20,200 nucleotides of DNA from an uncultured Collinsella sp. (GTDB taxonomy: Bacteria; Actinomycetota; Coriobacteriia; Coriobacteriales; Coriobacteriaceae): assembly GCA_900544225.1 (NCBI GenBank), contig UQUD01000033.1, forward strand, positions 1 to 20,200. Direction: 5' to 3'. Below are positions 14,332-20,200 of this stretch, piece by piece; positions within the stretch are counted from its first letter, which is position 1, and every line of letters starts with the position of its first letter. The notes beneath the pieces are model-generated. The model searched no databases. It was not told where the DNA came from and was given only the letters and a program-made list of their open reading frames with translations. Both the position numbers and the translations under genes were made by a program.

Positions 14332-15660
14332 ATGTCTGACGACTTTTACACCATGGTCGATTCCGGAGACCCGGCACCCGACAACGAGCACATCACCGGC
14401 GTGCGCGAAAAGCGTGGCGAGGAAGAGCAGGCCGCTGCGAAAACGCAGACTGCCATGTATGCCGCACGCATCGCGGTCTATGACGACATGCTGTCGACGC
14501 CGCGCGTCATCGTCATCGAACCTAAGGACGTGCGCACCTATCTGGAAGAGACAACCAACACCGTCTACCAGTGCATGAAAGAACAGGGCGGGCACATCTC
14601 GCTCATGGTTATCCGCGAGATTGTCGAAAACTTTATCCACGCCCACTTTGCAGAGCCCATCATCTCGATCCTAGACGGCGGCGACACCATCCGATTCGCA
14701 GACCAGGGACCGGGGATCGACGACAAGGAGCGCGCGTTCGACTTTGGCGTTACCAGCGCAAACAGCAACATGAAACGATACATCCGCGGAACCGGAGCCG
14801 GGTTTCCCATGGTGCAGGAGTACCTGGAAAACGCCGGCGGCGCTGTATCCATCGAGGACAACATGGGCAACGGCACCGTGGTCACGGTAAGCCTGAATCC
14901 CAAGCGCGTACAGGAAATCGAGCGCGCCGGAGGGCGAGGGGCCGCCGTGCGCCCCGAGACGGAGCAGCCGGCGTATCCCCTATCCAGCACGTTTGCACAG
15001 CAGCCCGTGGCGCAGCAGATGCAGCAGCCTGGAAGTTTTCCCATGCAAGACCCCCAGACACCGCTGGGCAACCCAGTGCAAAACATGCCGGAGGGGATAG
15101 GCTCGGCAGATCCGGACACAGGCGCCGTGCAGCAGACGGCGGCCATGCCAAACGTCGCGCAAATGGGCTACCAACCGTACCCACAAGGGTATCCTCCCCA
15201 ATATATGCCGCAGCAGGGATATGCCCAGCCGTATCCACAGCAGTATCCTCAGCCGTACCAGCAGCCGTATCAGCAGATGCCGCAGGGAAACCTCAACCCC
15301 TGGACTCAGCAGATGCCGCCGCAGCCTTACCAACAGTGGCCGCAAAGTTTTCAACAGCAGATGCCGCCCATGCAGAGTTCTCAACAACCAGCAGCTCAAA
15401 TGATGTATCCTAATGCGGCGAATCAATACGCACAACCGCAGTCGGACGTGTTTATAAGCGAACGCGGCAACGCTGCATTAGGGTATCTGGCCCAACATCA
15501 AGAGTGCGGCGCGACGGACTTGGCGCGGGCGTTTGGAAACTCTGCACCCACCTGGTCGCGCACGCTCAACGATTTGGCGCAGACGGGCTTGATAGTCAAA
15601 CATGGGCAGAAATACCATCTGACCGAAATCGGAAGCGCTCGCGTGCGGGCCCAAGATTAA
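14332..15660 (+). CDS. GHKL-ATPase / Pro-Gln-rich linker / winged-helix protein upstream of dnaA (unknown function)
   Basis: A 442-residue protein with three parts. Residues about 55-190 form a GHKL (HATPase_c) fold: REIVENFIHAHF contains the Glu96-x3-Asn100 pair of GHL ATPases and SpoIIAB-type kinases, FADQGPGID is the DxGxG motif (Asp124), RGTGAGFPMVQEYLENAGG is the lid with GxGxG, and MGNGTVVTVSL closes the domain. No DHp phospho-acceptor domain or membrane segment is present. Residues about 208-372 are low complexity, rich in Gln, Pro, Tyr and Met (repeats such as QPYPQQYPQPYQQPYQQ). Residues 378-440 look like a winged helix (GATDLARAFGNSAPTWSRTL, LIVKHGQKYHLTEIG). dnaA starts 15 bp downstream, so the two form one operon. 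The ATG at 14332 has only a weak GAAAG/GCGAG upstream. I do not recognise a named family; a role in regulating replication initiation is inferred from position and the DNA-binding-like domain. Confidence 0.85.
   Translation: MSDDFYTMVDSGDPAPDNEHITGVREKRGEEEQAAAKTQTAMYAARIAVYDDMLSTPRVIVIEPKDVRTYLEETTNTVYQCMKEQGGHISLMVIREIVENFIHAHFAEPIISILDGGDTIRFADQGPGIDDKERAFDFGVTSANSNMKRYIRGTGAGFPMVQEYLENAGGAVSIEDNMGNGTVVTVSLNPKRVQEIERAGGRGAAVRPETEQPAYPLSSTFAQQPVAQQMQQPGSFPMQDPQTPLGNPVQNMPEGIGSADPDTGAVQQTAAMPNVAQMGYQPYPQGYPPQYMPQQGYAQPYPQQYPQPYQQPYQQMPQGNLNPWTQQMPPQPYQQWPQSFQQQMPPMQSSQQPAAQMMYPNAANQYAQPQSDVFISERGNAALGYLAQHQECGATDLARAFGNSAPTWSRTLNDLAQTGLIVKHGQKYHLTEIGSARVRAQD
15346..15358 (+). promoter_or_regulatory. 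Possible intragenic DnaA-box-like element
   Basis: AGTTTTCAACAGC, 12 of 13 to the intergenic consensus; a weaker AGTTCTCAACAAC follows at 15376-15388. Both fall in Ser-Phe-Gln-Gln and Ser-Ser-Gln-Gln codons of the Gln-rich linker, so codon content alone may explain them. Confidence 0.35.
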
Positions 15661-15675
15661 GGAACGGGAGAGACA

Positions 15676-17382
15676 GTGGACGAGGAAGCAAGCATCATCC
15701 TGGGGGATGCCATCGCCTTTTGTCAGCGCGACGGCCAAGATGCGCGCCTCATCAACATGCTGGGGCAATCGCGTGCTGTGAGCCTGACCGAGGACACCTT
15801 GACGATTGAGGCCCCCTCACGATTTGCCATCGCTCAGCTCAAAAAGCATCAGCCGACCATCGAGGCGTACCTGGAAGAGATCGCCTTTGCACCGATTGCG
15901 CTCAACATCGTGGCACCACAGGGCTCCGCGGCAGATAACGCCGCACCCGCGGCACCCGTCGTTCCCCCGGCGGCGCCAGCTACCACCACAGTGTCGGCTC
16001 CCGAGCATCAAATCGGCGATGTTTCCCGTGAAACCATGCCCACCGTCTCGACGCCGGCGGCCCCCATGTCCGCTGCCACACACATGCCTATCGCGCACGA
16101 CGCAACACCGGGCGAGAATTCGGGCATCGCAATCAAAAACACGCTTTCGGCCGACGATTTCCGCCGCATGATGAACCAGATGAAAGGCGAGGCGCCTGCA
16201 AAGAGTGCAAAACCAGCCTCCACATCGCCCATGAGCGTCCCCGCAGCTGCGGCACCGATCGAGCAGAACACCGACGGCGCGCCGCTCGCGGCCAACTCGA
16301 AATTCACCTTCGAAAACTTTGTCTACGGCCCAGAAAACAGCCATGCCTATCGCTCAGCCCTCAAGTTTGCCGCGCTCGCGGACGAACGCGGCACATGCAC
16401 ATCCCTGTTCATCTATGGCAAATCGGGGCTGGGCAAGACCCATCTGCTGCTCGCCATCAAAAACGAGCTCGCCGAAAAGTCGCCCGAGATCAAGGTAAAG
16501 TACGCCAACTCACAGGCGTACCTCGATGACCTGATGACGGAGTTCGACCGCCAAAAGAAGAGCAACGCCCCCATCATGCAGGCATACCACGACGTGGACG
16601 TGCTCATCATCGACGACATTCAAAACATCATCGGCAAGCGCGCGAGCGTGGACTACTTCTTCCAGCTCATGGACGAGTTTATCCGCAACAACAAAAAAGT
16701 CGTCATCGCAGCCGACCGTGCGCCCAAAGACCTGAGCATGGACGAGCGCCTTACCAGCCGTTTTAATGCCGGTATGCTCTGTTTGGTGGCGGAGCCCAGC
16801 TACGAGATGAAATACAAGATCTTGCAGCGCTACTACGAGAACACGATAGCCGCCGCACCCGAGGCGGGTGACGACTCGCTGCTGGCGGCCTATGGCGGCG
16901 ATGGTGGGCATCTGACCGACGAGCACTTTAAGCACATGGCAGAAGTCTCGGGAACCAACATCCGCGAACTCGAGAGCTTCTGCGAACGCTGCGCCGGCGA
17001 GGCAGGAGACCGCGAACGCGAGGGCAGCGAGCTCAGTTTCGACGACATCGACGCCATCGCAAGTCAGTACTTCGATACGTCGGCCAAAAAGATCAACGTG
17101 CAGACGGTCCAGTCTGTCATTGAAGAGCAGTACGGCGTGACGCACGAGGAGCTCATCGGCCCGCGCCGCAACGCCAACATAGCCAAAGCCCGCCATATCG
17201 CCATATATCTGGCCATCGAGATGTGCGAGATGACGACTACGGCGGTGGGCGCGGAGTTTGGCAACCGCAACCACTCAACCGTCAGTACGAGCTATAAAAA
17301 GGTTCAGAAGATGATTCAGGAAGACCGCACCATAACCGAGGATCTCAAATCGCTGCGAGATAGAATTACACTGCGCTCGTAG
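15676..17382 (+). CDS. dnaA: Chromosomal replication initiator protein DnaA
   Basis: A 568-residue AAA+ initiator. Domain I is about residues 1-85; domain II is a long Ala/Pro-rich linker (about 86-205) that contains a parS-like DNA site encoding DVSRET. Domain III has FTFENFVYGPENSHAY, Walker A YGKSGLGKTH, Walker B DVLIIDDIQNI, sensor region AADRAPKDLS and the box VII region ERLTSRF. Domain IV has ELIGPRRNANIAKARHIAIY and FGNRNHSTVSTSYKKV. Aligned to E. coli, the base-contacting residues R399 and H434 are kept, but P423, D433 and T435 are Thr, Asn532 and Ser. Start GTG 15676 has GGGAG five bases upstream. It is co-transcribed with the GHKL-protein gene; boxes ahead of that gene suggest DnaA autoregulation. 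Confidence 0.98.
   Translation: MDEEASIILGDAIAFCQRDGQDARLINMLGQSRAVSLTEDTLTIEAPSRFAIAQLKKHQPTIEAYLEEIAFAPIALNIVAPQGSAADNAAPAAPVVPPAAPATTTVSAPEHQIGDVSRETMPTVSTPAAPMSAATHMPIAHDATPGENSGIAIKNTLSADDFRRMMNQMKGEAPAKSAKPASTSPMSVPAAAAPIEQNTDGAPLAANSKFTFENFVYGPENSHAYRSALKFAALADERGTCTSLFIYGKSGLGKTHLLLAIKNELAEKSPEIKVKYANSQAYLDDLMTEFDRQKKSNAPIMQAYHDVDVLIIDDIQNIIGKRASVDYFFQLMDEFIRNNKKVVIAADRAPKDLSMDERLTSRFNAGMLCLVAEPSYEMKYKILQRYYENTIAAAPEAGDDSLLAAYGGDGGHLTDEHFKHMAEVSGTNIRELESFCERCAGEAGDREREGSELSFDDIDAIASQYFDTSAKKINVQTVQSVIEEQYGVTHEELIGPRRNANIAKARHIAIYLAIEMCEMTTTAVGAEFGNRNHSTVSTSYKKVQKMIQEDRTITEDLKSLRDRITLRS
16020..16035. other. parS: Probable parS site inside dnaA
   Basis: TGTTTCCCGTGAAACC matches 14 of 16 positions of the parS consensus. 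It lies in the codons for the disordered domain II of DnaA, where protein constraint is low, so the DNA site itself may be selected. Confidence 0.6.
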
Positions 17383-17395
17383 GGAAATAGAGACA

Positions 17396-17408
17396 CCTGT
17401 TGAAAACT
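17396..17408 (-). promoter_or_regulatory. DnaA-box-like element, consensus form
   Basis: On the minus strand AGTTTTCAACAGG, identical to 14237-14249. It is directly followed by a second element, GTTTCGACA, at 17409-17417 (-); the same close pairing occurs at 14250-14269. Confidence 0.75.
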
Positions 17409-17459
17409 TGTCGAAACGCCGGGCATAACGTGTCTAAAACTCGCCCCAAGGCGACGAAA

Positions 17460-17472
17460 AGTTTTCCGCAGG
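17460..17472 (+). promoter_or_regulatory. DnaA-box-like element
   Basis: AGTTTTCCGCAGG; core TTTTCCGCA keeps position-6 C as in the classical box but has A to G at position 7. Confidence 0.6.
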
Positions 17473-17550
17473 TTTTGAACGTGGAAAACACGGTCGGTTG
17501 CGCACAGGTTGCTGTCGATTCTCTTTTTGGGGTTGACCAGCGCTTTTGGG

Positions 17551-17563
17551 AGTAATCAACAGT
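17551..17563 (+). promoter_or_regulatory. DnaA-box-like element next to the unwinding site
   Basis: AGTAATCAACAGT, 10 of 13 to AGTTTTCAACAGG, with the CAACA half intact. It ends 10 bp before the DnaA-trio run, the place of the box that anchors the DnaA filament in B. subtilis. Confidence 0.6.
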
Positions 17564-17573
17564 TTCGTCAGTG

Positions 17574-17603
17574 CTATTACTATTATTAAGATATTTATAT
17601 CTA
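17574..17603. other. Putative DNA unwinding element: five DnaA-trios plus AT-rich segment
   Basis: Positions 17574-17588 read CTA TTA CTA TTA TTA; the complement is five consecutive 3'-[G/A]AT-5' triplets, the DnaA-trio pattern. The following AGATATTTATATCTATAG is nearly all A/T. The order box, trios, AT-rich, dnaN is the same as in the B. subtilis basal unwinding system. Confidence 0.75.
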
Positions 17604-17620
17604 TAGAAAGGTATTAAAAG

Positions 17621-18724
17621 ATGAAGTTTACCGTCAGCCAAAGCTCGCTCACGCAAGCCATTGGCGTCGTTATGAAAGGCGTCGCTTCGGCATCTACCCT
17701 TCCCATCCTGTCGGGCGTGCTCGTTAAGGCGCAGGACGGCATCTTGGAATTCCAAACCTCTAACTACACCATCTCGATTCGTCATCGCATTGCCGCGCAT
17801 GTCGAAGAAGAGGGCGAGATGGTGATTCCCTGCAAGATGCTCTCGAACATTACGAAGACCCTTCCCGACGCCCCGGTTACCTTTGAGCTCTCGGAGCGTC
17901 AGGTGCTGATCGGATGCGAGAAGAGCTCCTTCCGCCTCAACACGCTCGACGCCAACGATTTCCCCGAGTTCCCCGCCTATGCCATCGAAAGTGCGGTGGA
18001 GCTCCCGACCGATATCCTGTCCGAGATGGTCAGCCGCGTGTGGCGCGTCACTTCGACTGATAAGGCCCGCCCCATCCTGGGAGGCGTGCACATGAAGGTC
18101 GAGAACAACACCGTGCGCCTGGTGGCAACCGACTCCTTCCGTCTGGCTGTATGCGACACCCAGGTCGAGACCTCGACGCTCGAGGGGTCCTTTGAGCTCA
18201 ACGTTCCGGCCGACGCCTTCAACGACGCCCTGAGCATCATGGCCAGCCAGGCGACCATCATGATCGGCGCCACCGACACCCAGGTTGTCTTTGAGGCCGG
18301 CAACACCACCTACGTGTCGCGCCGTATCGAGGGCGTGTACCCCAACTACAAGCAGCTCATCCCCGATTCGTGCGTGACGAGCGTCAAGATCGACGTGGCG
18401 GCTTTTAATGCCGCCCTCAAGCGCGTGGCGGTCATCGCGAGCGCGAACCCCGCAGTCAAGTTCGAGATCGATGTCGAGAACGGCCAGATGGGCCTGTCCT
18501 CCATCTCCAATGACCAGGATCTGGCGCAGGAGACAATCGATGTCGAGGCCGAGGGCGAGTCGGGCACCATCGCCTTTAACTACCACTACATCTTTGGCTG
18601 CCTCAATGCCCTATCCAAGGAGAAGGAGATCACGCTGGAGCTCAAGAGCTACTCGCAGGCGGGTATCTTTAAGTCCTACGACAAGATCAACTATCTGTAC
18701 CTGGTCATGCCGGTTCGCATCTAG
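17621..18724 (+). CDS. dnaN: DNA polymerase III beta subunit (sliding clamp)
   Basis: A 367-residue clamp protein, the normal length. The N-terminus MKFTVSQSSLTQAIGVVMKG, the inter-domain EFPAYAI region, the RIEGVYPNYKQLIP motif of domain 2/3 and the C-terminal YLVMPVRI (usual end MPMRL) are all present. It forms a dimeric ring that tethers polymerase III and binds many repair proteins in its hydrophobic cleft. AGAAAGG is nine bases before the ATG. The upstream gap holds the unwinding element, so a dnaN promoter, if present, would overlap the origin; I saw no convincing -35/-10 pair. recF follows after 9 bp. Confidence 0.98.
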   Translation: MKFTVSQSSLTQAIGVVMKGVASASTLPILSGVLVKAQDGILEFQTSNYTISIRHRIAAHVEEEGEMVIPCKMLSNITKTLPDAPVTFELSERQVLIGCEKSSFRLNTLDANDFPEFPAYAIESAVELPTDILSEMVSRVWRVTSTDKARPILGGVHMKVENNTVRLVATDSFRLAVCDTQVETSTLEGSFELNVPADAFNDALSIMASQATIMIGATDTQVVFEAGNTTYVSRRIEGVYPNYKQLIPDSCVTSVKIDVAAFNAALKRVAVIASANPAVKFEIDVENGQMGLSSISNDQDLAQETIDVEAEGESGTIAFNYHYIFGCLNALSKEKEITLELKSYSQAGIFKSYDKINYLYLVMPVRI

Positions 18725-18733
18725 CGCTGCGCC

Positions 18734-19840
18734 ATGACCATGTTTGCCCGCAACCTTTCCGTCGCGCGCTACCGCAGTTTCGATAGCTACCGTCTTGACC
18801 TGGACGAAGGCGTGACGGTGCTTGCGGGACCCAACGCGGCGGGAAAGACCAACCTTATAGAGGCGCTGCAGCTTTTGACGAGCGGCGCCTCGTTTAGGCA
18901 TCCCACCGCTACCGAGCTCGTGCACGACGGCACGGGCTCGTGCAGGCTCGAGTTGAGACTCGAGGGCGATGGCCGCGTGCTCGATATGGGGCTGGGCGTT
19001 GAGGACGGCAAGCGCTCGTTTAGCCGTAACGGCAAGAGATGTTCGGCCGCCGGCGTGCGCGGGGTTTTGCCGAGCGTGCTTTTTTGCCCCGATCATCTGG
19101 ATATGGTCAAACGCGGTGCCAGCGTGCGTCGGGCCGCCCTCGACGACTTTGGCGTGCAACTGAGCGCCCGTTACGCCGACCTGGCGAGCACCTACGGGCG
19201 TTGCGTGACGCAGCGCAACGCCCTGCTCAAGGAGTCCTGGTGCTGCCGCGAGATGCTCGGCGCATGGAATGACTCCATCGCTCGCGCCGGGTCCGCCCTG
19301 CTCGTGCATCGTTTGGCCCTGCTCGACCGACTGGCAGGCCATGTGCGCGCCGCGTATGGGCAGGTGGCGTCCGGTGAGGACGCAGGCGTGTCCTATGTGT
19401 CCACACTGGGGGATTTGCCTCAAACCGAGGGGCGCGAGGAACTTAAGGGCTGGGCGTACGAGCATATGCTCGCGGCCCTCGATGAGCGTGCCGATGAGGA
19501 GATGCGCCGCGGCGTGACGCTTGTGGGTCCGCATCGCGACGAGATTGAGTTTACCGTTGCGGGTCGATCTGCCCGTTCGTTTGCCAGCCAAGGGCAGCAG
19601 CGAACGCTGGTGCTTGCCTGGAAGGTGGCAGAAGTGGCCGTGGCGCGCGATATCCTGGGCACCGCGCCACTGCTGCTTTTGGACGACGTGATGAGCGAGC
19701 TCGATGCCGGGCGTCGAGGCGCTTTTCTGCAGCTGATCGGTGATGACATCCAGACGGTCATAACCACCACCAACTTGGGGTACTTTACTGATGACCTGCT
19801 TGAACGAGCCAAGGTGGTGAGCATGGGTGAGGCGTGCTAA
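18734..19840 (+). CDS. recF: DNA replication and repair protein RecF
   Basis: A 368-residue SMC-like ATPase that helps load RecA at ssDNA gaps. Walker A is AGPNAAGKTN (residues 31-40), within LDEGVTVLAGPNAAGKTNLI. The C-terminal signature FASQGQQRTLVLAWKVAEV (ABC-type signature region) and Walker B/D-loop LLLLDDVMSELDAGRR complete the active site. RecF lacks the long coiled coil of SMC, as expected. ATG 18734 is nine bases after the dnaN stop and has no clear ribosome-binding site; ATG 18740 is possible. It overlaps the next gene by 14 bp, suggesting an operon dnaN-recF-dciA. Confidence 0.97.
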   Translation: MTMFARNLSVARYRSFDSYRLDLDEGVTVLAGPNAAGKTNLIEALQLLTSGASFRHPTATELVHDGTGSCRLELRLEGDGRVLDMGLGVEDGKRSFSRNGKRCSAAGVRGVLPSVLFCPDHLDMVKRGASVRRAALDDFGVQLSARYADLASTYGRCVTQRNALLKESWCCREMLGAWNDSIARAGSALLVHRLALLDRLAGHVRAAYGQVASGEDAGVSYVSTLGDLPQTEGREELKGWAYEHMLAALDERADEEMRRGVTLVGPHRDEIEFTVAGRSARSFASQGQQRTLVLAWKVAEVAVARDILGTAPLLLLDDVMSELDAGRRGAFLQLIGDDIQTVITTTNLGYFTDDLLERAKVVSMGEAC

Positions 19841-20200
19841 TTACGAGCGCGAGAACGGAACGGTTGCCTTTGGCGGCTTTTTGGATGCCGAGCGTCAGCG
19901 CATCCTGGCGGCCGCGACACCTGAGCGCCGCGCGCAAATGGAGGCTGCCGAGGAGTCGCGCGCGGTCTATCGTGCCTGGAATGCGGTGTGCTCGGGCACG
20001 CGCGAGGGACGCCACGTGACGGGCCTACGCTACCTGCCCGAGTCCAATGAGCTGCTGGTGTATCTCGATTCGCCCTCGTGGACGCAGGAGATGACGCTGC
20101 TGCGCGAGATCATCCGGGCGCGCATGGAGCGGGCCGGCGCGCATGTGGACGGCCTGGTGTTCAAAACGACCGCGCTCGGTCACACGCCGCCGGCTGCCAA
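19827..20200 (+). CDS. dciA: DciA/DUF721-family protein, partial (C-terminus outside window)
   Basis: The frame is open for 124 codons from GTG 19827 to the right edge. The frame has an in-frame stop at 19818-19820, so GTG 19827 is the first possible start; AAGGTGG lies about nine bases upstream. The core VYRAWNAVCSGTREGRHVTG, LRYLPESNELLVYLDSPSWT and QEMTLLREIIRARMERAGA matches the DUF721 fold (a short KH-like domain: helix with Trp, beta-hairpin, then helix). DciA proteins recruit or load the replicative helicase in bacteria without DnaC or DnaI. The place directly after recF is typical for actinobacteria. The N-terminal extension (RANYERENGTVAFGGFLDAE) is short. Confidence 0.88.
   Translation, partial: MRRANYERENGTVAFGGFLDAERQRILAAATPERRAQMEAAEESRAVYRAWNAVCSGTREGRHVTGLRYLPESNELLVYLDSPSWTQEMTLLREIIRARMERAGAHVDGLVFKTTALGHTPPAA

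Larger units (their letters stand above)
17396..17563. other. oriC: DnaA-box cluster between dnaA and dnaN, right half of probable oriC
   Basis: Within the 238-bp gap there are at least six elements: 17396-17408 (-), 17409-17417 (-), 17429-17441 (-, AGTTTTAGACACG), 17460-17472 (+), 17480-17488 (-, TTTTCCACG, close to the classical box) and 17551-17563 (+). A GGTTGCGCACAGG at 17496-17508 is a weaker candidate. The last element is next to the DnaA-trio run. Confidence 0.8.

Noticed and set aside
15160..15370. Gln/Pro/Tyr-rich repeats as a DNA tandem repeat or mobile element
   Set aside because: The repetition is at the peptide level with varied codons; no terminal repeats or transposase are present.
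17366..18586. 406-codon minus-strand frame opposite dnaN, and 18611-19591 opposite recF
   Set aside because: Both are shadows of clear dnaN and recF coding sequence and show no family features.

Overview
The window is about 20 kb around a bacterial chromosomal replication origin. Gene content and order (rpmH-rnpA-yidD-yidC-khpB, rsmG-parA-parB, dnaA-dnaN-recF-dciA), roughly 60% GC in most genes, GTG/TTG starts and a tandem pair of WYL regulators point to an actinobacterium of the class Coriobacteriia, probably Collinsella or a close relative. The genus is recognition only; no database search was possible. No rRNA, tRNA, CRISPR array, insertion sequence or prophage was seen.

Left part (1-8760): a partial membrane protein with an M28-peptidase-like N-terminus (minus strand, cut by the window edge); two overlapping WYL-domain regulators (plus) whose last stop codon overlaps the stop of a convergent 964-residue exonuclease-helicase of the DinG family; ddl, which overlaps dinG; and the divergent rlmN. 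A parS-like site and two intrinsic terminators follow rlmN.

Centre (8950-13986, all minus strand): reading away from the origin, rpmH, rnpA, yidD, yidC and khpB lie behind a good promoter at 14059-14088 and end at a strong terminator at 11808-11839. Next come rsmG, three perfect parS sites, parA, parB and a small membrane-anchored protein whose start lies inside the end of parB. The rsmG-parAB stretch is clearly AT-richer than its surroundings.

Right part (13987-20200, plus strand): a 345-bp intergenic region with DnaA-box-like elements; an unusual GHKL-ATPase / Pro-Gln-rich linker / winged-helix protein; dnaA 15 bp downstream; then a 238-bp intergenic region with more boxes, a run of five DnaA-trio triplets and an AT-rich segment that I read as the unwinding site; then dnaN, recF and a partial dciA (DUF721).

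The most interesting signals are at the origin. (1) The commonest DnaA-box-like element is AGTTTTCAACAGG (core TTTTCAACA) instead of TTATCCACA, and the DnaA here has changes at three of the five residues that contact box bases in E. coli (P423, D433 and T435 become T, N and S). (2) The GHKL protein encoded between the two box clusters, directly ahead of dnaA, has no histidine-kinase dimerisation domain and carries a C-terminal DNA-binding-like domain; it is a candidate origin or replication regulator. (3) Box clusters flank the two-gene unit, a bipartite origin, and the unwinding site has the same layout as the Bacillus subtilis basal unwinding system.
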